From JBEVOS01 sp964564595 (GTDB lineage: Bacteria > Pseudomonadota > Alphaproteobacteria > Caulobacterales > Aquidulcibacteraceae): a stretch of 64,000 bases of DNA. The translations under genes were made by a program, and so were the position numbers. The notes beneath the pieces were generated by a model. The model ran no database searches. It was not told the origin of the DNA and was given only the letters and a program-made list of their open reading frames with translations. Within the stretch, counting starts at the first letter, position 1; every line of letters begins with the position of its first letter. Below, one piece after another: positions 51,806 through 60,763 of the stretch. The stretch covers positions 6,159 through 70,158 of the forward strand of contig CAZMCA010000001.1 in the NCBI GenBank assembly GCA_964564595.1, read 5' to 3'.

Positions 51806-52740
51806 GGCAGATGCGCGGCGTAAACAGCCGCGCGATAGAGCCGCAGCGCAGCGCAGCGCGCGCGCACCGGCGTCACGCCCAACGGATCGCGCGCGAGCCA
51901 CGCCAGCGCGGGGCGCACCGAGGCGGGGGCATGCTTCAGCGCGCGGGCGGCGCGATAGCTGCGAAATCGGCGCACCGCGTGCGGGTGCTTCTGTGCAAGG
52001 CGCGCATAATTTGCGCCCGCCTCGCCGAACTTGCGGATCAGCGTATCGACGCTGTCGAGTCCGGTATGGATCGCCGGGATATCGACGTGCCGGATCGGCG
52101 CGCGTTCAGAAGCGCGCAACGCCCAATCGACGTCCTCCCAGCCCCAGCCTTTGAAGCCGTCGTCGAAAGGCACCGCCGCGAGCACGTCGCGGCGAACCAG
52201 AAGATTGCTCGTCGCGGTGAACTGCGCGGGGTCGCGTGCGCGCTCTTCGGCGCTCTGGCAATCGGCGGCATGTGCAAGCGCGCGGTGGACGCGCGTTTCC
52301 GCCGGCGCCTGTTTCGCGACATGAAAGCCGCCAAACGCCACGGCGGGATCTTCCGCGTCGATCAGATCGAGCCAGCGATCGAGAAAGTCGGGCGCGGCGG
52401 GCGTCATGTCCGCGTCGAGGAAGAGCACATGGCGTGCGCGCGCCGCCGAGATGAGCCGATTGCGCGCGGCCGAGCGGCCACGGTTCTGACCCCAAACGAT
52501 CAATGTTGCCGTGATGTTTGAAGCTTCGAGCGCCTCAAGAAGGCGTGCGCATTGCGCCGCTGTGCCGCCGCCGTCGTTGACGAGCACAAGCTCGATGCGG
52601 CGCGCTGATTGGCTGGCGCCCAGCGCGCGCACGAGCGGGCGCGGATCGTCGCCGTGAAAGGGCGTCACAACGCTCAGTGCGGGCGTTTGAGGCGCCGCAC
52701 GCACGGTCACGATCCGTTCATCATGTTGAGCGGCGAGCAT
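51802..52740 (-). CDS. hfsG: Family 2 glycosyltransferase, HfsG-position
   Basis: A 312-residue GT-A enzyme: LSVVTPFHGDDPRPLVRAL, LVLVNDGGG, GQNRGRSAARNRLI, FLDADMTP and FKGWGWEDVDWALRA (catalytic base region). It lies between the flippase and the deacetylase, the position of hfsG in Caulobacter. It adds sugars to the lipid-linked repeat at the cytoplasmic face. ATG 52740 is preferred to TTG 52743. Confidence 0.8.
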   Translation of the reverse strand: MLAAQHDERIVTVRAAPQTPALSVVTPFHGDDPRPLVRALGASQSARRIELVLVNDGGGTAAQCARLLEALEASNITATLIVWGQNRGRSAARNRLISAARARHVLFLDADMTPAAPDFLDRWLDLIDAEDPAVAFGGFHVAKQAPAETRVHRALAHAADCQSAEERARDPAQFTATSNLLVRRDVLAAVPFDDGFKGWGWEDVDWALRASERAPIRHVDIPAIHTGLDSVDTLIRKFGEAGANYARLAQKHPHAVRRFRSYRAARALKHAPASVRPALAWLARDPLGVTPVRARCAALRLYRAAVYAAHLP

Positions 52741-52750
52741 CAAGCGTCCG

Positions 52751-54199
52751 TCACGATTGGAAAGCGGGCAGCCTAGCGCGAAGAGATTGCGGAAGCGCTG
52801 ACACGAGCCGCCAGATCAAGCCCAAATGCATAAGCGCAAGCCCAATCGCGTACGCCACGGCGCCGGTGGCGATCTTCACGCTCAGTTCACCAAACGCGCT
52901 CGCTTGCGGCGGCGCCGACGTCACCGCGAGCCACATCAGCGCCGTCGCGACGCCGATGCGAAAGAGCGTTTGCATCGGCAGCGCAAGCGCAACCACGCGT
53001 CGGCCGGTAAGCGCAAGCAGCGCTGCGCCAACGCACGCGCCGAGCGCCGCGGCCATCGCCGCGCCGGCAGCGCCATGCAGCGGCGCGAGCCATGCCGTCG
53101 CCGCCAATTGCACGGCCGCAGCCATTGCGATCAGCGCTGCCCGCAAACCTGTGCGCCGCCCGAGTTGGAAGGACTCCGAAAAGAAATGCAGCGCAGCGCC
53201 CGTGGCCAGACCCGCAAGCGCGAGCCAAGGCAACGCGCGCCCCGCTTCGGCAGCGAGCCCTTCGCCAACAAGAAGCGAGGCAAGCGGTTCGGCGACGAGC
53301 GCAAGGCCGGCAGCGGCGGGCGCGGCAATGAGAGCAAGCGCGCTCGCAGTGCGCTGCGACAAAGCGCTGAACGTCGCCGGATCGCGTGCTTCATAGGCGC
53401 GCAGGAGAAGCGGCGCGGCGCTGGCGCCGAGCCACGCGCAGGCAAGATCGATGGGGCGTGCAAGGCCGAACGCAGCAGCAAACGCGCCGGCCGCCTCAGC
53501 GCCCTGCATGAGCGTGAGCATGAGCCGCGTCGCCGCTTGCAGTGCAAGGTCGAGCGCTAGGGCCGCCGCCAGCGGGCCGCCATAACGCAGGTACTTCGCC
53601 GCGCGCACGGCATCGGCCTGACCGCCTTGCGCGGCGCGCCACAGCTGTGGCGCATCGCGGCAAAACAACAGCGCACTCACGATCAGGAGGCCGGCGAACG
53701 GCGCAGCGATACCGAGACGCGTCGTTTGCAGCAGGAAAAGGCCGAGTCCAAAGCCGCCGAGCGTGTAGAGGATTTCCGCGCCGACATACGCGCCGATGCG
53801 CTGGTCGGCCCTCTCGCTTTCGCGTGCAAGGCGCGTCACGAAGCGGAAGAACGCGGCTGCGATCGCGGCGGCCAGCGCGGTTGCGGCAGGCCCAGCGAAG
53901 AGCGCGGCGCAAAGTGCGAGCGCGGCGGCTATGGCGGCAAAGCACGCAATGCGCAGCAGCGTCGCGAAGTGATCCGCGCGCGCGTGCGGTTCGAGAACGT
54001 TGGGCAGGAACCGGAATGCGGCCGCCTCCGCCCATGTCAGCGCAAGCGTGTGCGCCAGCATGCTCGCCGACAGCAGCAGCGCATAGAGCCCATAGTCTGC
54101 CGGCGCAAGCGCGCGCGTAAACGCCGAGATCGCCGCAAACCCGATGAGGGCTTGGACGATCTGCAGCGGCGCGTTGGCGAGAAGGCGGGCCGCGATCAC
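52751..54199 (-). CDS. hfsF: Lipid-linked oligosaccharide flippase, HfsF/Wzx-like
   Basis: A 482-residue, very Ala/Leu-rich protein with 12-14 membrane segments. The N-terminus RLLANAPLQIVQALIGFAAI and ADYGLYALLLSASML resemble MOP-superfamily flippases. It would move the undecaprenyl-linked repeat across the inner membrane. It overlaps the PHPT gene by 4 nt (ATGA) and precedes the GT by 10 nt, consistent with one operon. Confidence 0.8.
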   Translation of the reverse strand: MIAARLLANAPLQIVQALIGFAAISAFTRALAPADYGLYALLLSASMLAHTLALTWAEAAAFRFLPNVLEPHARADHFATLLRIACFAAIAAALALCAALFAGPAATALAAAIAAAFFRFVTRLARESERADQRIGAYVGAEILYTLGGFGLGLFLLQTTRLGIAAPFAGLLIVSALLFCRDAPQLWRAAQGGQADAVRAAKYLRYGGPLAAALALDLALQAATRLMLTLMQGAEAAGAFAAAFGLARPIDLACAWLGASAAPLLLRAYEARDPATFSALSQRTASALALIAAPAAAGLALVAEPLASLLVGEGLAAEAGRALPWLALAGLATGAALHFFSESFQLGRRTGLRAALIAMAAAVQLAATAWLAPLHGAAGAAMAAALGACVGAALLALTGRRVVALALPMQTLFRIGVATALMWLAVTSAPPQASAFGELSVKIATGAVAYAIGLALMHLGLIWRLVSALPQSLRARLPAFQS

Positions 54200-55839
54200 C
54201 GGACGTTCTTACGATCGCCCATCAGCGCGGGCAGCGTGCGGGCCAGGATCCACATGTCGAGCCAAAACGAAGCTTTTGCGATGTAGTCGAGATCGAGCCG
54301 CACGCGCTTCTTCACGGCTTCCGGCGTTTCGACCGGGCCACGCGAGCCGCACACTTGCGCCCAGCCGGTGATCCCGGGCTTCACGCGGTGGCGGTGCGCG
54401 TAGTCGGAGACGATGATGTGCATTGCTTGTTCGCTCGCGCGCATGTCGATCGCATGCGGGCGCGGGCCAACGAGCGACATGTCGCCCTTCAGCACGTTGA
54501 ACAATTGCGGCAGCTCGTCGAGGCTCGTGGCGCGCAGGAAGCGGCCAATGCGCGTGATGCGCTGGTCCCCGGCGCACACCTGGCGCATTTGCTCGCCGCA
54601 GGCAGTTTCCGTCATGGTGCGGAACTTCCAGATCGTGATGATCCGGTTGTTGAGGCCGTGGCGGCGCTGCTTGAAGAGCGCGGGGCCTTGGCTGTCGAGC
54701 TTTACGGCCGCGGCGACGGCGAGCATCACCGGGGCGAACGCGATCGTGAGGAGCATGCCGAACACAAGGTCCTGTGCGCGTTTTGCGAGCGCGCGCGCCG
54801 GGTTGGTCGAACGCCCCGAGACAATCGCGAGCGCCGCGCCCGCGACATGCTGGATGCGACGGCCGCGCGTTTCGGCGACGTCGAAATCGAACAGAAGATC
54901 GACGCGGTTCGGCGCGGCGCGCAGCTTTTCGATCAGCGTTCGCACGCGCGCATCGGCGACATGGCTGACGCAGATCACGATGCGATCGATCTTCGGCAGG
55001 TGCTCCCACGACAGGAGATCGTCGACGCCGCCCGCGACGGGCGCGCCGGCGAGAACCGCTGGCGCACGATCGGCGCGATCTTCCACGACGGCGACGACAT
55101 CGAGGACGCCTTCCTTCGTCGCGCGTGCGAGGAATCGGGCGGCTGCGTCCGTGGCGCCGATCACGATGGCGGTTTCAGCAAAGCGGCGGCGCTTCCAGGC
55201 GCCGCGCATCGCGAGCGCGTAGAGCGCATGGACGGCGGCGAGCACGATGGCGGCGGCGGGAATGGTCGCCGCGAGCGCTGCGGCCGAGCGCGCGTCGGGC
55301 GCGGCGAACGCGGAGACGGCGAGGCCGCCGATCGCGCCGAGTGCGAGGCCGCCGAGCGCGTGTTCGGCGCCGAGGCGCGCGGGGCCGGCGCGGTAAACGC
55401 CGGTCAACCACAAGCCGGCCTTGAGCGTCAGCGCACACATGAGAACGGCGCCCGCCTCAACGGTCGGGAGTGCGGCAAGGCCAAGGCCGTAGCCCCAGAG
55501 CGCGGCGAACTGCGCTGTTGCGAACACCACCAGCCAATCGGCCGCGATGATCGTGCGCGACATCAGAAGCGGATCGAGCCGCGGCGCGCGCGCTTTCAGA
55601 TCGGGAAAGGCGCGGCGCGGAGCGGGCAGGTGCTCGTTCGCGGGCGCTGTGTCAGGCGCGGTGGCCAAACGCCACAAATCTTCGGCCCGGATTGGCTCCC
55701 AATCCAAGACAGGATTGGCCAGGATTTGCGCGGTTTGTTGCGGTTCCGGATCACCAAACTCTGCGAACGCGGCGGCGACGTCATAGTCGGCCTCCTGTTC
55801 CGGTTTGGCGCCATATGTTTCGTATGCGGCCAGCGACAT
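54196..55839 (-). CDS. hfsE: Undecaprenyl-phosphate sugar phosphotransferase, HfsE-like
   Basis: A 547-residue polyprenyl glycosylphosphotransferase that starts repeat-unit synthesis. The N-terminus has several membrane helices (about 95-215), a CoA-binding-like domain follows (IVIGATDAAARFLARA), and the catalytic bacterial sugar transferase domain is C-terminal (GPALFKQRRHG, WKFRTM, LRATSLDELPQLFNVLKGDM, VGPRPHAIDM). First gene of the minus-strand hfsEFGH-type operon. Confidence 0.87.
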   Translation of the reverse strand: MSLAAYETYGAKPEQEADYDVAAAFAEFGDPEPQQTAQILANPVLDWEPIRAEDLWRLATAPDTAPANEHLPAPRRAFPDLKARAPRLDPLLMSRTIIAADWLVVFATAQFAALWGYGLGLAALPTVEAGAVLMCALTLKAGLWLTGVYRAGPARLGAEHALGGLALGAIGGLAVSAFAAPDARSAAALAATIPAAAIVLAAVHALYALAMRGAWKRRRFAETAIVIGATDAAARFLARATKEGVLDVVAVVEDRADRAPAVLAGAPVAGGVDDLLSWEHLPKIDRIVICVSHVADARVRTLIEKLRAAPNRVDLLFDFDVAETRGRRIQHVAGAALAIVSGRSTNPARALAKRAQDLVFGMLLTIAFAPVMLAVAAAVKLDSQGPALFKQRRHGLNNRIITIWKFRTMTETACGEQMRQVCAGDQRITRIGRFLRATSLDELPQLFNVLKGDMSLVGPRPHAIDMRASEQAMHIIVSDYAHRHRVKPGITGWAQVCGSRGPVETPEAVKKRVRLDLDYIAKASFWLDMWILARTLPALMGDRKNVR

Positions 55840-55923
55840 GCTGATTTCGCCCCTCGGTGGAAATCTCTGCGCGCCACTCGCGCAAAGGCCGTGCCGGACG
55901 GGGAGCGGGATACCGAAACGAAG

Positions 55924-55952
55924 AGCGGCGGCGCCCCAGGAGCGCCGCCGCT
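55924..55952. terminator. GC-rich hairpin between convergently placed operon ends
   Basis: An 11-bp perfect stem (AGCGGCGGCGC / GCGCCGCCGCT) with a 7-nt loop, 25 nt downstream of the acyl-CoA dehydrogenase stop (minus strand). No long T-run; likely a terminator or stabiliser for that gene. Confidence 0.55.
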
Positions 55953-55976
55953 GAAAGTTAACGTTCGTTGTCGAAC

Positions 55977-57305
55977 TTAGTTGCGGAACACCGCGGCGTC
56001 CGCAGCTTCATACTGATTGTGCTCGCGGTCTTGCTGCAGCTCGTTGCGGCCGACGACCATGTGGTGAACCTCGTCCGGCCCGTCCGCGATGCGGAGCGTG
56101 CGCGTCGAGGCGTACATGCGCGCGAGCGGCGTGTGCTGCGAGACGCCAAGCGCGCCGTGCATCTGGATCGCTTGGTCGATGATCTTACACACGCGCTCGG
56201 GCACCATCGCCTTTACCATGTGAATCCAGACGCGCGCTTCGCGGTTGCCCAGAACATCCATCGCCTTGGCGGCCTTGAGCACCATCAAGCGCATCGCTTC
56301 GATTTCGATACGCGCGCGGCTAACGATTTCGAAGTTACCGCCGAGCTGAATGATTGGCTTGCCGAACGCGGTGCGGCTCATGCCGCGGATCACCATCAGA
56401 TCGAGCGCTTTTTCCGCCGAGCCGATGGCGCGCATGCAGTGGTGAATGCGGCCGGGGCCGAGGCGCAGCTGGCTGATCTCGAAGCCGCGGCCTTCGCCGA
56501 GCAGCATGTTGGAGGCCGGCACGCGCGCGTTCTTGAAGCGAATGTGCATGTGGCCGTGCGGCGCATCGGGATCGCCGAACACGTGCTGGGCGCCGACGAT
56601 CTCAACGCCTTCGGTCGGCAGCGGCACGAGGATTTGCGACTGGCGCAAGCTGGCGGGCAGATTGTCATCGCCCGTGCGCACCATCGTGATCATGATCTTG
56701 CAGCGCGGATCGCCGGCGCCGGAGATGTAGTGCTTCTCGCCGTTGATGACGTACTCATCGCCCACGAGCACGGCGCGCGTATCGATGTTCTTGGCGTCGG
56801 ACGAAGCGGTGTTGAGCTCCGTCATGCAATAGGCCGAGCGGATCTTGCCTTGCAGCAGCGGCTCAAGCCATTGCTTCTTTTGTTCGGGCGTGCCGACGCG
56901 CTCGAGCACTTCCATGTTGCCGGTGTCCGGCGCGGCGCAGTTCATGATCTCGGACGCGAGACGCTGCTTGCCGAGTTCGACGGCGATGTACGCGTAGTCG
57001 AGGTTGGAGAGACCTTCGCCAGTGTGCGCGTCGGGCAGGAAGAAATTCCACAGGCCCGCCGCCTTGGCCTTGTCCTTCGCCTTTTCGAGCACTTCGAGTT
57101 GGCCTGGCGCGTATTGCCAGATGTCCGGGCGCCCTTCGCCGAGACGGTGAAACTCTTCGGACGTGGGCTCGACAACGTCGCGGATGAATTGCTTCACCTT
57201 GTTGTAGAGCGGCAGCGCTTTGTCGGACATGCGCAGGTCGTTGAGGGTGTCCTGCGGGCCCAGCTCGAAGCTGGAACGTGGCCGGTCAGCGGCGGCGGTG
57301 GTCAT
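55977..57305 (-). CDS. Acyl-CoA dehydrogenase (ACAD10/11-like)
   Basis: A 442-residue FAD enzyme, distinct from the tandem pair at 15-18 kb. Motifs are SAYCMTELNTASSDAKNI, YVINGEKHYISGAGDP, GPGRIHHCMRAIG and MHGALGVSQHTPLARMYASTR, typical of the long-chain ACAD10/11-like branch. The N-terminal ~25 residues are variable. The start follows a GGGAG site. Together with the thioesterase and the other dehydrogenases it points to active fatty-acid breakdown. Confidence 0.92.
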   Translation of the reverse strand: MTTAAADRPRSSFELGPQDTLNDLRMSDKALPLYNKVKQFIRDVVEPTSEEFHRLGEGRPDIWQYAPGQLEVLEKAKDKAKAAGLWNFFLPDAHTGEGLSNLDYAYIAVELGKQRLASEIMNCAAPDTGNMEVLERVGTPEQKKQWLEPLLQGKIRSAYCMTELNTASSDAKNIDTRAVLVGDEYVINGEKHYISGAGDPRCKIMITMVRTGDDNLPASLRQSQILVPLPTEGVEIVGAQHVFGDPDAPHGHMHIRFKNARVPASNMLLGEGRGFEISQLRLGPGRIHHCMRAIGSAEKALDLMVIRGMSRTAFGKPIIQLGGNFEIVSRARIEIEAMRLMVLKAAKAMDVLGNREARVWIHMVKAMVPERVCKIIDQAIQMHGALGVSQHTPLARMYASTRTLRIADGPDEVHHMVVGRNELQQDREHNQYEAADAAVFRN

Positions 57306-57405
57306 CTCGATTGCTCCCTGGTTATCCCGAACTTCCTAGCACCGATTGGCGGCCGGAGAGAAAGGGGGCGCTTGCGCAGCCGGCCGGCCGGCCCAGGGCG
57401 ACACG

Positions 57406-58278
57406 TTAGGCCGCCAAAAACCCGTCGACGTGCTGCATGAAGACGTCGAGCCGGTCATGGTGGGCCCAGTGCCCCGCGCCCTCGATGTTCACGAGTCGGG
57501 CGTTCTGGAAGTGCTGGATGCGCCCATCGGCCACCGGATCTGACGCCCAAGATTCCATGCCGCGCACGAGGAGAACCGGGCAGGCGATACGGGACCAGAG
57601 GCGGAACTGCTCCTCGCGCGAGAGCCCGCCGGGGCCGCTGCCGAGGCGAATGTAATTGTCGAACTTCCACGAATAGCTGCCGTCCTCGTTTTGCAGCGCG
57701 CCGTGCACGGTGAGGTGGCGCGCCTGCTCCTCGGAAAGATGCGTGTTCTCTTCCTGCATGCGCGCGACGGCGGCTTCGAGCGTCGGGTAGCGGCGCGCGG
57801 TGCGGCCCGAATTGGCGCGCCGCGTTTCGATCCAGCCACGCAGCCGGTCTTCGATGGGGCGCCTGTTCTGCTGCTCCATCTTCGGCGACGGGCCGAGCCC
57901 CTCGATGGCGACGAGCTTGTTCACTGTCTCGGGAAACACGCCGGAGTATAAAAGCGCGATCGAGCCGCCGAGTGAGTGCGCGATGATGGTCACCGGTTGG
58001 CTGGTGCGTTGGTGCACGAGCTGGGCGATGTCGTAGACCCAATTGGTCTCGCCGTAGCTCGCGCCGATCGACCAGGCGCTGTCGCCGTGGCCGCGCAGAT
58101 CGGGCGCGATGACGTGGTAACGGTCCTTCAGCCGCTCTGCGACCCAATCCCAGTTCCGGCAGTGATCGCGCCCGCCATGAATGAGCAGCATGGGCGGCGC
58201 GGATTCGTTGCCCCAATCGACATAGTGCAGCCGCAGCCGCTGCGAGAAATACGTGTGGGACGTAGGGCCGCCGGCCAT
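57406..58278 (-). CDS. Alpha/beta hydrolase
   Basis: A 290-residue hydrolase. LLIHGGRDHCRNWDWV (oxyanion region), nucleophile Ser in IAHSLGGSIALLY, acidic residue region GMESWASDP, and the catalytic His in IEGAGHWAHHD are all present. Substrate unknown; typical of esterases acting on small carboxylic esters. GCGGAG precedes the ATG. It lies upstream of the acyl-CoA dehydrogenase on the same strand (100 nt gap). Confidence 0.88.
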   Translation of the reverse strand: MAGGPTSHTYFSQRLRLHYVDWGNESAPPMLLIHGGRDHCRNWDWVAERLKDRYHVIAPDLRGHGDSAWSIGASYGETNWVYDIAQLVHQRTSQPVTIIAHSLGGSIALLYSGVFPETVNKLVAIEGLGPSPKMEQQNRRPIEDRLRGWIETRRANSGRTARRYPTLEAAVARMQEENTHLSEEQARHLTVHGALQNEDGSYSWKFDNYIRLGSGPGGLSREEQFRLWSRIACPVLLVRGMESWASDPVADGRIQHFQNARLVNIEGAGHWAHHDRLDVFMQHVDGFLAA

Positions 58279-58455
58279 GTTCGCTCCGCTAGTCGAGAAA
58301 GAGGGCGCCGCGCCGATGGCGCGTTGGGCTGCCTACCCCGAATAGCCGCCGAAGAAAAACCGGCCCGCCGAAGCGGCTCATGCCCATTGCGCGCAACGGG
58401 TGAAAGGACGCGAAGAAAACGCCGCACGTGATCTTATGGCGGCGAGGAGAGCGTC

Positions 58456-59121
58456 GTGCGTCTGTTGGTGATCGAGGACCATGAACAGACTGCGAAGCTA
58501 TTGCGACGCGGTCTCAGTGAGGCGGGCTACGCCGTCGATACCTGCGCGGACGGCATAGACGGCCTCCGGCTCGCGACCAGCGCCGTTTACGATCTTCTGA
58601 TCGTCGACATCATGCTGCCCAACCTTGACGGCTGGGCGATCCTTTCGGGCCTGCGCGAGCGTGACAAGGATACTCCCGCGCTGGTGCTTTCGGCGCGCGA
58701 GTCGATCGACGACCGTGTGCGGGGATTGTCGCTCGGCGCCGACGATTATCTGATTAAGCCTTTCTCCTTCGATGAACTCCTTGCGCGCGTGCGTGCGCTG
58801 CTGCGCCGGCGGGCCAACCCGCAGACGGAAGCAGTGCGCATCGCCGATTTTGCGTTCGATCCCGCGCGCTTGACGGTGCGCCGAGGCGGCGAGCCGATCG
58901 ATCTTTCGGCAAAAGAATCTCAGCTGCTCGAACTCCTAATCCGGCATCGGGGCGAGGTGCTGTCGCGTGCCTTCATCGCCGAGCATGTGTGGCAAATGAG
59001 CCTCGATAGCGACAGCAACGTGATCGACGTGAACGTCGCTCGGCTCCGCAAGAAAATCGACGATCAGCACGCACGCAAAGTCATCCATACGATCAAGGGG
59101 CGCGGCTATGTCTTTCGCTAG
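58456..59121 (+). CDS. OmpR/PhoB-family response regulator
   Basis: A 221-residue DNA-binding regulator. Receiver: VIEDHEQ, phospho-acceptor D51 in LLIVDIMLP, and LIKPFSF. C-terminal winged helix: LSAKESQLLELLIRHRGEVLSR, then VNVARLRKKIDD and TIKGRGYVFR. The GTG start has GGAGAG upstream. It overlaps the kinase gene by 14 nt, giving a two-component operon. CusR-like in sequence style; the signal is unknown. Confidence 0.93.
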   Translation: MRLLVIEDHEQTAKLLRRGLSEAGYAVDTCADGIDGLRLATSAVYDLLIVDIMLPNLDGWAILSGLRERDKDTPALVLSARESIDDRVRGLSLGADDYLIKPFSFDELLARVRALLRRRANPQTEAVRIADFAFDPARLTVRRGGEPIDLSAKESQLLELLIRHRGEVLSRAFIAEHVWQMSLDSDSNVIDVNVARLRKKIDDQHARKVIHTIKGRGYVFR

Positions 59122-60586
59122 CCGGTTATCGGTCATTGCGCGCACCGCGCCGAACAAAAACGCGCTGCTCGGGCGCTTGTTGAGGTGGCAGGCGATTGCA
59201 CTGTTACTGCTCATCACCAGCGTGTGCGTGACGCTCTATTTCGGCTTGGTCACCCAATCGAGCTGGATTGACGATCAGACGATGGAGAAGCGCTACCTGA
59301 CGGTGCGCAGCATCCTCAACTCCGAAAACGAGCGCGACATCTGGCTGGCGCACGAAGTCAGCGAAGACATGGAAGGGCCGCGCCGGATTTTCGTGCGCGT
59401 GTTGCTGGACGGCGCGGTGCTTCAGGAAACACCGGATATGTCTGCCGTGCTTCCGAGCGAGACTCTGCCGCGCATGCGGGCGAACCAGGAAGTCGCGCGC
59501 GGGTTTGTCACCAGCGGCGCCGGGCGGCGGTTTCGGGTGATGGTGGCGGAAGCGCCGGTGGTGATGAACGGGGCGCCGCGCACGGCGGTTACGCAGATCG
59601 CGATCGACACCACGCTCGACGAAATGGTGCTCCGCCGCTTTGAAGCGATGACGGTGATCGTTGCGATTCTTGCGCTGGCGGCGGCCGCGTTGTTGAGCGC
59701 GCTTCAGTTCGCGCGGCTTCTTGAGCCGCTTGAGCGCATGACCCGCGACATCGGCGAGATCGACCCGAACCGGTTGAACACGCGCATCGAAACGACGGGC
59801 ATGACAGACGAGCTTGCAGCGCTGGGCGGCCAGTTCAACGCGATGCTCGACCGTCTGAACCACGCTTATCAAGGGCTGCGCCAATACGCCGACAACGTGG
59901 CTCACGAGATACGCACGCCGTTGAACAAACTGATCCTCGGCCTCAATGTGGCCGAGCAAAAGCCGCGCAGCCCCGAAGAATACGAAGCTCTTGTGGGGCA
60001 GCTCTCGGAGAATTGCCGCGAGCTCAGCACGCTGGTGGAGCGCCTGTTGTTTCTGGCACGCGTGTCGAGCGGGCAGACCGGCATCCGCCGACAATTGGTG
60101 GACGTGCAGATCGAGGCTGAGACGATCGGCGATCTCTATAGTGCGAGCGCCTCTGACGCTGGTGTGCGCCTCACGGTGACGCCGGGTGAGTCGGTCGCGG
60201 TCAGCGCCGATCGCGCGCTCTTGCAGCGGGCCATCACGAATCTGGTGTCGAACGCGATCGCGCATACGCCAGCCGGCGGCGAGGTGCGCCTCCGCGCCTG
60301 GCAGGCGGGGGACGCCGCCGTGATTGAGGTGAGCGATACGGGCGAGGGCATCGCGCCAGCCGATCTGCCGTTCGTGTTCGACCGGTTCTATCGCGCCGAT
60401 CCTGGCAGAACCTCGAGCGGGCGCGTGGGCCTAGGCTTGCCGATCGCCAAGAGCATCGTCGATCTGCACGATGGAACCATCTCGCTTGAACGCGCGCCTG
60501 GCGGCGGCGCCTGCGCGCGGATCGCGCTGCCGGTGGCGGGCGCACGCGCGACGGTGCGGCGGGAGGAAACGGCCGGCGCGATCTGA
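59108..60586 (+). CDS. Sensor histidine kinase
   Basis: A 492-residue inner-membrane kinase. Two membrane helices (about 25-47 and 181-200) flank a periplasmic sensor region. HAMP follows, then HisKA with H266 (VAHEIRTPLNKL) and HATPase with NLVSNAIAHTP, DTGEGI and GLGLPIAKS. It phosphorylates the overlapping response regulator. The signal cannot be deduced; the architecture resembles heavy-metal sensors such as CusS. The next feature is tRNA-Ser, 4 nt away. Confidence 0.93.
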   Translation: MSFASRLSVIARTAPNKNALLGRLLRWQAIALLLLITSVCVTLYFGLVTQSSWIDDQTMEKRYLTVRSILNSENERDIWLAHEVSEDMEGPRRIFVRVLLDGAVLQETPDMSAVLPSETLPRMRANQEVARGFVTSGAGRRFRVMVAEAPVVMNGAPRTAVTQIAIDTTLDEMVLRRFEAMTVIVAILALAAAALLSALQFARLLEPLERMTRDIGEIDPNRLNTRIETTGMTDELAALGGQFNAMLDRLNHAYQGLRQYADNVAHEIRTPLNKLILGLNVAEQKPRSPEEYEALVGQLSENCRELSTLVERLLFLARVSSGQTGIRRQLVDVQIEAETIGDLYSASASDAGVRLTVTPGESVAVSADRALLQRAITNLVSNAIAHTPAGGEVRLRAWQAGDAAVIEVSDTGEGIAPADLPFVFDRFYRADPGRTSSGRVGLGLPIAKSIVDLHDGTISLERAPGGGACARIALPVAGARATVRREETAGAI

Positions 60587-60590
60587 AGGC

Positions 60591-60681
60591 TGGCGGAGAC
60601 GCAGGGATTCGAACCCTGGGTACCCTGTTCGAGTACAACGCCTTAGCAAGGCGCCGCCTTAAGCCACTCGGCCACGTCTCC
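60591..60681 (-). tRNA. tRNA-Ser (anticodon GCU)
   Basis: On the minus strand, a 91-nt gene with acceptor stem GGAGACG/CGTCTCC and encoded CCA end. The D-arm is GTGGCCGAGTGG and the anticodon loop TTGCTAA with GCT at 60645-60647. A long variable arm and the TPsiC arm GGTTCGAATCC are typical of class II tRNA-Ser. Confidence 0.95.
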
Positions 60682-60763
60682 AGCGGGCCTCGGGTTTAGA
60701 GGGGCGGCGCCACCCGATCAAGCGCCGGGCCGCGCCCCTCGGACTTTGCGCGGCTTGGACTAT

